A stretch of DNA of 64,000 bases from Phycisphaerae bacterium (GTDB lineage: Bacteria > Planctomycetota > Phycisphaerae > Sedimentisphaerales > Anaerobacaceae), in NCBI GenBank assembly GCA_030601745.1, contig JAUWBI010000001.1:39443-103442 (forward strand), given 5' to 3'. Position 1 is the stretch's first letter, and every line of letters begins with the position of its first letter. This document shows positions 60,945 to 64,000 of the stretch, in pieces. The position numbers and the translations under genes were made by a program. The notes beneath the pieces were generated by a model. That model worked only from the letters and a program-made list of their open reading frames with translations. It did not search any database and was not told the DNA's origin.

Positions 60945-61781
60945 ATGGCACAAAAGCCCTTGATATTAGCCGTCGAAACGTCCAGCAGAATAGGTTCTGT
61001 TGCAATAGCGATTGGAGAACGAATACTCGCCGAAGCCGCTTTTTCCGGCCCGATGAGGCACAGTGCAGAGCTCTTTCCTGCCATTCGCAGTCTTCTGGAC
61101 CGCTTCAGCCGAAAGCCCAGGGAAATCGAGCATATCTATATTTCTGTCGGGCCCGGCAGCTTCACCGGAATCCGAATCGCCGTAACTACGGCAAAAGCAA
61201 TGAACCTGGCAAACGCTGCAAAAATCGTCGCAGTTGACACACTGGACGTAATTGCCGCCAATGCAACCGACCTCGCCACAGACGCTTCGAGTCACCAGCC
61301 CCGCCCCTCGGAGGGGCGGGACGAGCCACGAACCACGAGCCCTGAAAGAATCGCCGCCGTTCTCGACGCCAAACGAGGCCAATTCTTCATCGCCGTCTAC
61401 CAGCGCACGAGCCCCGCCCCTCCGAGGGGCAGGACCAGCGACAGGCGACGAGCGACGAGCCCCGCCCCTCCGAGGGGCGGGACCAGCGACGGAATCTGGA
61501 AAAAAGTTTTTCCGGATTCCTTAATGACCGCTCCGCAATTCCTTGACCAATTCGCCTGCAAACAAAAGCCCGTTTGGCTGCTCGGCGACGGCCTCGTATA
61601 TTACAAGGACAAATTCAAAGCCGATGGCATTCGATTTTTGGACGAACAATACTGGAGCCCGCGGGCCGCAAAGGTTCACTTGCTCGGCTGGAAAATGTCT
61701 TTGAAAGGCCAATTCGCCGACCCTTTAACATTACAGCCCGCCTACCTTCGCTGCCCGGACGTTAAGATAAAACCCCGCTGA
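60945..61781 (+). CDS. tsaB: TsaB, tRNA threonylcarbamoyladenosine factor, with two repeat-encoded inserts
   Basis: TsaB is the inactive partner of TsaD in the t6A37 tRNA-modification complex. The protein opens 'MAQKPLILAVETSSRIGSVA' and has 'RHSAELFPAIRSLLDRF', 'IYISVGPGSFTGIRIAVTTA' and 'AAVLDAKRGQFFIAVY', all TsaB hallmarks of the actin-like ATPase fold. It is 278 residues against about 230 usual. The extra about 48 are 'HQPRPSEGRDEPRTTSP' before 'ERIAAVLDAKRG', and 'RTSPAPPRGRTSDRRRATSP' plus 'APPRGGTSD' before 'GIWKKVFPD'. Both inserts are encoded by GC palindromes and their flanks. The frame is intact, so a functional protein with extended loops is plausible. Confidence 0.93.
   Translation: MAQKPLILAVETSSRIGSVAIAIGERILAEAAFSGPMRHSAELFPAIRSLLDRFSRKPREIEHIYISVGPGSFTGIRIAVTTAKAMNLANAAKIVAVDTLDVIAANATDLATDASSHQPRPSEGRDEPRTTSPERIAAVLDAKRGQFFIAVYQRTSPAPPRGRTSDRRRATSPAPPRGGTSDGIWKKVFPDSLMTAPQFLDQFACKQKPVWLLGDGLVYYKDKFKADGIRFLDEQYWSPRAAKVHLLGWKMSLKGQFADPLTLQPAYLRCPDVKIKPR
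61297..61325 (+). repeat. GC-rich palindrome in tsaB, copy 1
   Basis: AGCCCCGCCCCTCGGAGGGGCGGGACGAG, in frame, encoding 'PRPSEGRDE'; followed by CCACGAACCACGAGCC, another intergenic-type repeat. Confidence 0.9.
61408..61490 (+). repeat. GC-rich palindrome in tsaB, tandem copies 2 and 3
   Basis: Two units of CGAGCCCCGCCCCTCCGAGGGGC.GGACCAGCGAC (61408-61442 and 61456-61490) are joined by AGGCGACGAGCGA. They differ at one position. In frame, they encode 'SPAPPRGRTSD' and 'SPAPPRGGTSD'. Confidence 0.9.
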
Positions 61782-62008
61782 CCCACCAATCTCAACCCTC
61801 AATCGCAAACTGGAGCGAAGCACAAGTCCCGAACCATGTCCTGAGCGAAGTCGAGGGGGCAGCCGAAGAATCTATTAGAAAAAAAAACCCCCAGGCACTA
61901 ACTGCCGGAAAAACTGATGATGAGAATAGTGAGTGGCGGAATAACGAGAATTCGCTCCTTCGGTAACATTAAAGTCTCTCCTTAAACTAAGCTCGTGCTG
62001 ATTTCTGA
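61782..62008. other. intergenic region with CCTGAGCGAAGTCGAGG element
   Basis: Contains GTCCTGAGCGAAGTCGAGGGGGCAGCC (about 61840-61866), a repeat type known from intergenic regions of several environmental phyla. No gene was recognised. Confidence 0.45.
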
Positions 62009-62074
62009 TTACTTTCGCTTTCTTAACATTAGCCCGCCCAGGCCGACCAGAAAGAGCGTCACAGGCTTACTCAG
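62009..62074 (-). other. PEP-CTERM-like tail out of frame behind the beta-helix gene
   Basis: One base off the frame of the 62067 gene, the minus strand reads LSKPVTLFLVGLGGLMLRKR-K and then TAA. A Pro-containing start, a 14-residue hydrophobic core with GLGG and a terminal RKRK are typical of PEP-CTERM signals. In this frame a TAG stands just upstream (62075-62077), so the tail cannot be translated by itself. Confidence 0.7.
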
Positions 62075-63626
62075 CTACAGCAACTACGTCCAGATGATAA
62101 TAATAGCCGTCATATACAGGCTCGCAGTAGCTGCCGACCAGATGAACTGAATCGCCCGCAAAAATCACCGTGAGATAAGTATTAGCGGCTCCCGGAAACG
62201 CCGGGATGTTTCTGACAAAGACAAAGTCGATTTGCATATCACTAACACTGGTGCTGACCAGTTCGGTCATAGTAAACAGGACATCAAGGCTGTCTGTAGA
62301 ATCAAGGCTGTCTGTACAATCTATAGGATTGCAACAAAGGTATATTTTCTTACTGAAGGTCGCATCAACGCTGTTGAACCAGGCGGTGCCCGCATTAGAA
62401 TCGACAGTTAACTCAAACTCGCCTTCGATGGAGCAGCTTCCCTGACCTTGCCCGGCAAAGCCGCCGGTTATACGCAGAGCGTTCGGGTCCGGCTGGAACA
62501 GATAAGTGGTCGTAAAAACGACACCGCACGGCCTATTATCTTTCAGCCAATGCAAAGCCATAAGTGCAAAATCCAGAAAATCTACTTTACAATCGCCGTT
62601 TATATCGCCGGCAACTATGGTTTCGCAAACTGGCTGGCCGAAATAAGATTTGCTCGCTTCTGCCGTCCCCCCATAAGCACCCATGTTAATAATGCCGCCG
62701 TTGGGAAATGGCTCGAAACCAACCGGACTGATTGCATTTCCTCCATCGATACATGGGCTTGTATTGGCATCCTGCACCCAACTCTGGCTGTTCGCATCCC
62801 ATCTGCCAGCCTGAGATTGCAAATGGTAGTCACCTTCGAACAAGACCCAGTCTGGCCCTATTCGAACAAAGCACGGGTCTGCATCCATATTTCCCGGACC
62901 CCAATTGACGTTACCCAAATCAATAATCCCATCCAGGCCACCCTCCACGTCGCTGTAAAGGATATTAACGGTTCCCTCCCGAGCAACCCCAACCTGCACC
63001 GAACGATTATGGTAAATTATGCAATTCTCTATTGTCGTTGTGCCCCCCCCCGACACAGCTACACCCGAAAAGTTGTGTGCGATACTACAGTTTTTAATCA
63101 AACCATGACATCCAACGATTGCAGCGCTTACATTATCACCGCCAGGCCAATTATCAACTATCACGCAGTTACTGATTGTCCCGTCACACCTCTTAATTAC
63201 TGTACCCTGATAAACGCGGTTGCCGCTGAGTAAGCAGTAACTTATCGTGGCATGTGTATGATTTGCGCCGCCGTAGATTGAGCCGTTAATTTTAAAGCCC
63301 GTAAGCGTACAATTTGGATCCTCGCTCCCGGCAAACCCCACGCCATACTCGATGATTGTCGAAGCCACAACATTAGAGTCACCGGGATTGGTGCTCGTCA
63401 GAGTAATATTCTTGCCGTAAAACCTGACGTATTCTCTATACAAGCCCGGCTTCACAATGATGGTATCGCCATCGTTGGAATCGTCTATAGCCGCCTGAAT
63501 GTTATTGAAATCCGCAGGCCCATCGTCATCAACGTAGATAGTCCTTCCCGCGGCAGCCGTGCCCCCCATCCCCATCAAAAACATAGCCATTACGAGGCAG
63601 CTTTTTAGATTTGCCCTCACATTCAT
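62067..63626 (-). CDS. secreted right-handed beta-helix protein with internal dockerin-like segment
   Basis: The ATG at 63626 ('MNVRANLKSCLVMAMFLMGM') has a run of six G as ribosome-binding site and a good signal peptide; the ORF start at 63698 is too early. The passenger starts 'GRTIYVDDDGPADFNNIQAA' and continues with beta-helix rungs ('TISYCLLSGNRVYQGTVIKR', 'NCIIYHNRSVQVGVA') to about residue 330, closely like the modules of the giant protein at 46.7-57.1 kb. A dockerin-like segment 'DINGDCKVDFLDFALMALHW' follows, then a beta-sandwich of about 130 residues ending 'YYYHLDVVAVAE'. A PEP-CTERM-like tail lies out of frame immediately downstream. Substrate and role are unknown. Confidence 0.85.
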   Translation of the reverse strand: MNVRANLKSCLVMAMFLMGMGGTAAAGRTIYVDDDGPADFNNIQAAIDDSNDGDTIIVKPGLYREYVRFYGKNITLTSTNPGDSNVVASTIIEYGVGFAGSEDPNCTLTGFKINGSIYGGANHTHATISYCLLSGNRVYQGTVIKRCDGTISNCVIVDNWPGGDNVSAAIVGCHGLIKNCSIAHNFSGVAVSGGGTTTIENCIIYHNRSVQVGVAREGTVNILYSDVEGGLDGIIDLGNVNWGPGNMDADPCFVRIGPDWVLFEGDYHLQSQAGRWDANSQSWVQDANTSPCIDGGNAISPVGFEPFPNGGIINMGAYGGTAEASKSYFGQPVCETIVAGDINGDCKVDFLDFALMALHWLKDNRPCGVVFTTTYLFQPDPNALRITGGFAGQGQGSCSIEGEFELTVDSNAGTAWFNSVDATFSKKIYLCCNPIDCTDSLDSTDSLDVLFTMTELVSTSVSDMQIDFVFVRNIPAFPGAANTYLTVIFAGDSVHLVGSYCEPVYDGYYYHLDVVAVAE

Positions 63627-63940
63627 TTTTTGCCCCCCTTTTTTGAACTGATAGGATAAGATTTGCTCAAATAAAATATGCTCTTGGGCGTGCATCACTT
63701 CGTTCTCCAGAGAATAAATTGTACTTCCTCATTATCGCAAAGTCTTTCGACCTTTGCAATAAAAAAATATCAAAAAAAACCAAAAAAAATGCCACCTAAT
63801 CCTGTTATCCCGTCTAAAAAAAAAATTCGTGCTAATTCGTGGCAATTCGTGGCTAAAAAAATCCGCGTAATCCTATGAACCGGAGCCGGTCAACGCTTTT
63901 TTTTGCCTTATCATCATTTGTTTCTCTGCTGTCTGGTTCA
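63627..63940. other. AT-rich intergenic region with 'AATTCGTGGCAATTCGTGG' repeats
   Basis: No gene with coding character. TTCGTGCTAATTCGTGGCAATTCGTGGCTAAA (about 63826-63856) is another short intergenic tandem repeat. The rest is A-rich. Confidence 0.5.
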
Positions 63941-63999
63941 GCATTTTTTACCCGCAGGCCCCTTCGCTGAAAATTGAGGGGCCGAGGAGTAAAAAATGC
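63941..63999. repeat. long inverted repeat at the right window edge
   Basis: GCATTTTTTAC (63941-63951) pairs with GTAAAAAATGC (63989-63999), and inside it GGCCCCT pairs with AGGGGCC. The 59-base element could be a strong terminator or a MITE-like palindrome. Confidence 0.7.
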
Positions 64000-64000
64000 G

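Overview
The window looks like a chromosomal segment of a Planctomycetota bacterium, most likely of the Phycisphaerae/Sedimentisphaerales kind. This is inferred from dockerin-like 'D.NGD..VD..DFA....WL' modules in five secreted proteins, an exosortase with PEP-CTERM-like tails, large parallel beta-helix proteins, a PheT without the EMAP-type tRNA-binding insert, and many lipoproteins. No rRNA, tRNA, CRISPR array, transposase or phage structural gene was recognised.

Layout. 1-8.7 kb: partial DUF3160-type protein, pheT, an RDD membrane protein, a Tat-exported enolase-superfamily enzyme, two small lipoproteins (VOC fold and PEGA fold) and a Ycf46-like AAA ATPase. 8.8-10.3 kb: a seven-repeat beta-propeller/dockerin protein with a PEP-CTERM tail stranded behind a stop codon. 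10.7-11.4 kb: an AT-rich orphan gene of possible foreign origin. 11.6-23.7 kb: an exopolysaccharide/exosortase locus on the minus strand (Wza-like export lipoprotein, exosortase, EpsI-like protein, a giant TPR protein apparently split by a frameshift, Wzc-type tyrosine autokinase, NDP-sugar epimerase). 24.2-28.7 kb: pyruvate:ferredoxin oxidoreductase and a lipoprotein. 29.3-37.2 kb: minus-strand cluster pyrR-pyrB-hicB-hicA-DUF2283-pyrC-(NYN remnant)-hicB-hicA-NYN-PAS histidine kinase-response regulator, a pyrimidine operon invaded twice by HicAB toxin-antitoxin pairs. 37.5-46.6 kb: a subtilisin-like dockerin protein lacking the usual Asp, a multidomain glycosidase-like protein, aroA, a WG-repeat protein and aroC. 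46.7-60.6 kb: a secretin with a long Gly/Tyr/Met tract, followed by a 3493-residue exported protease/beta-helix protein. 60.9-64 kb: tsaB and a beta-helix/dockerin protein.

The most unusual signal is a set of short repeats. A GC-rich palindrome (CCCCGCCCCTCSGAGGGGCGGGG) has no stop codon in any frame. It occurs seven times, six of them inside genes and in frame (three in tsaB, two in a lipoprotein gene, one in the Wza-like gene). aroA carries two other in-frame insertions: a tandem ATCGAAA array and a roughly 75-nt hairpin. Housekeeping proteins here are therefore longer than their families by about the length of the inserts. Other small repeats (ATACGAGATACGA, TTGATAATTGATTAT, CTCTGCGTTCTCTGCGG types) fill intergenic gaps and run right up to the start codons of pyrB, aroA and the EpsI gene.

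A second theme is displaced PEP-CTERM-like tails. Two clear ones and one doubtful one lie just beyond stop codons or frameshifts of secreted-protein genes, although an exosortase is encoded nearby. Assembly error must be ruled out for these and for the split TPR gene. All functional calls are from motifs and family knowledge only; no search was run.
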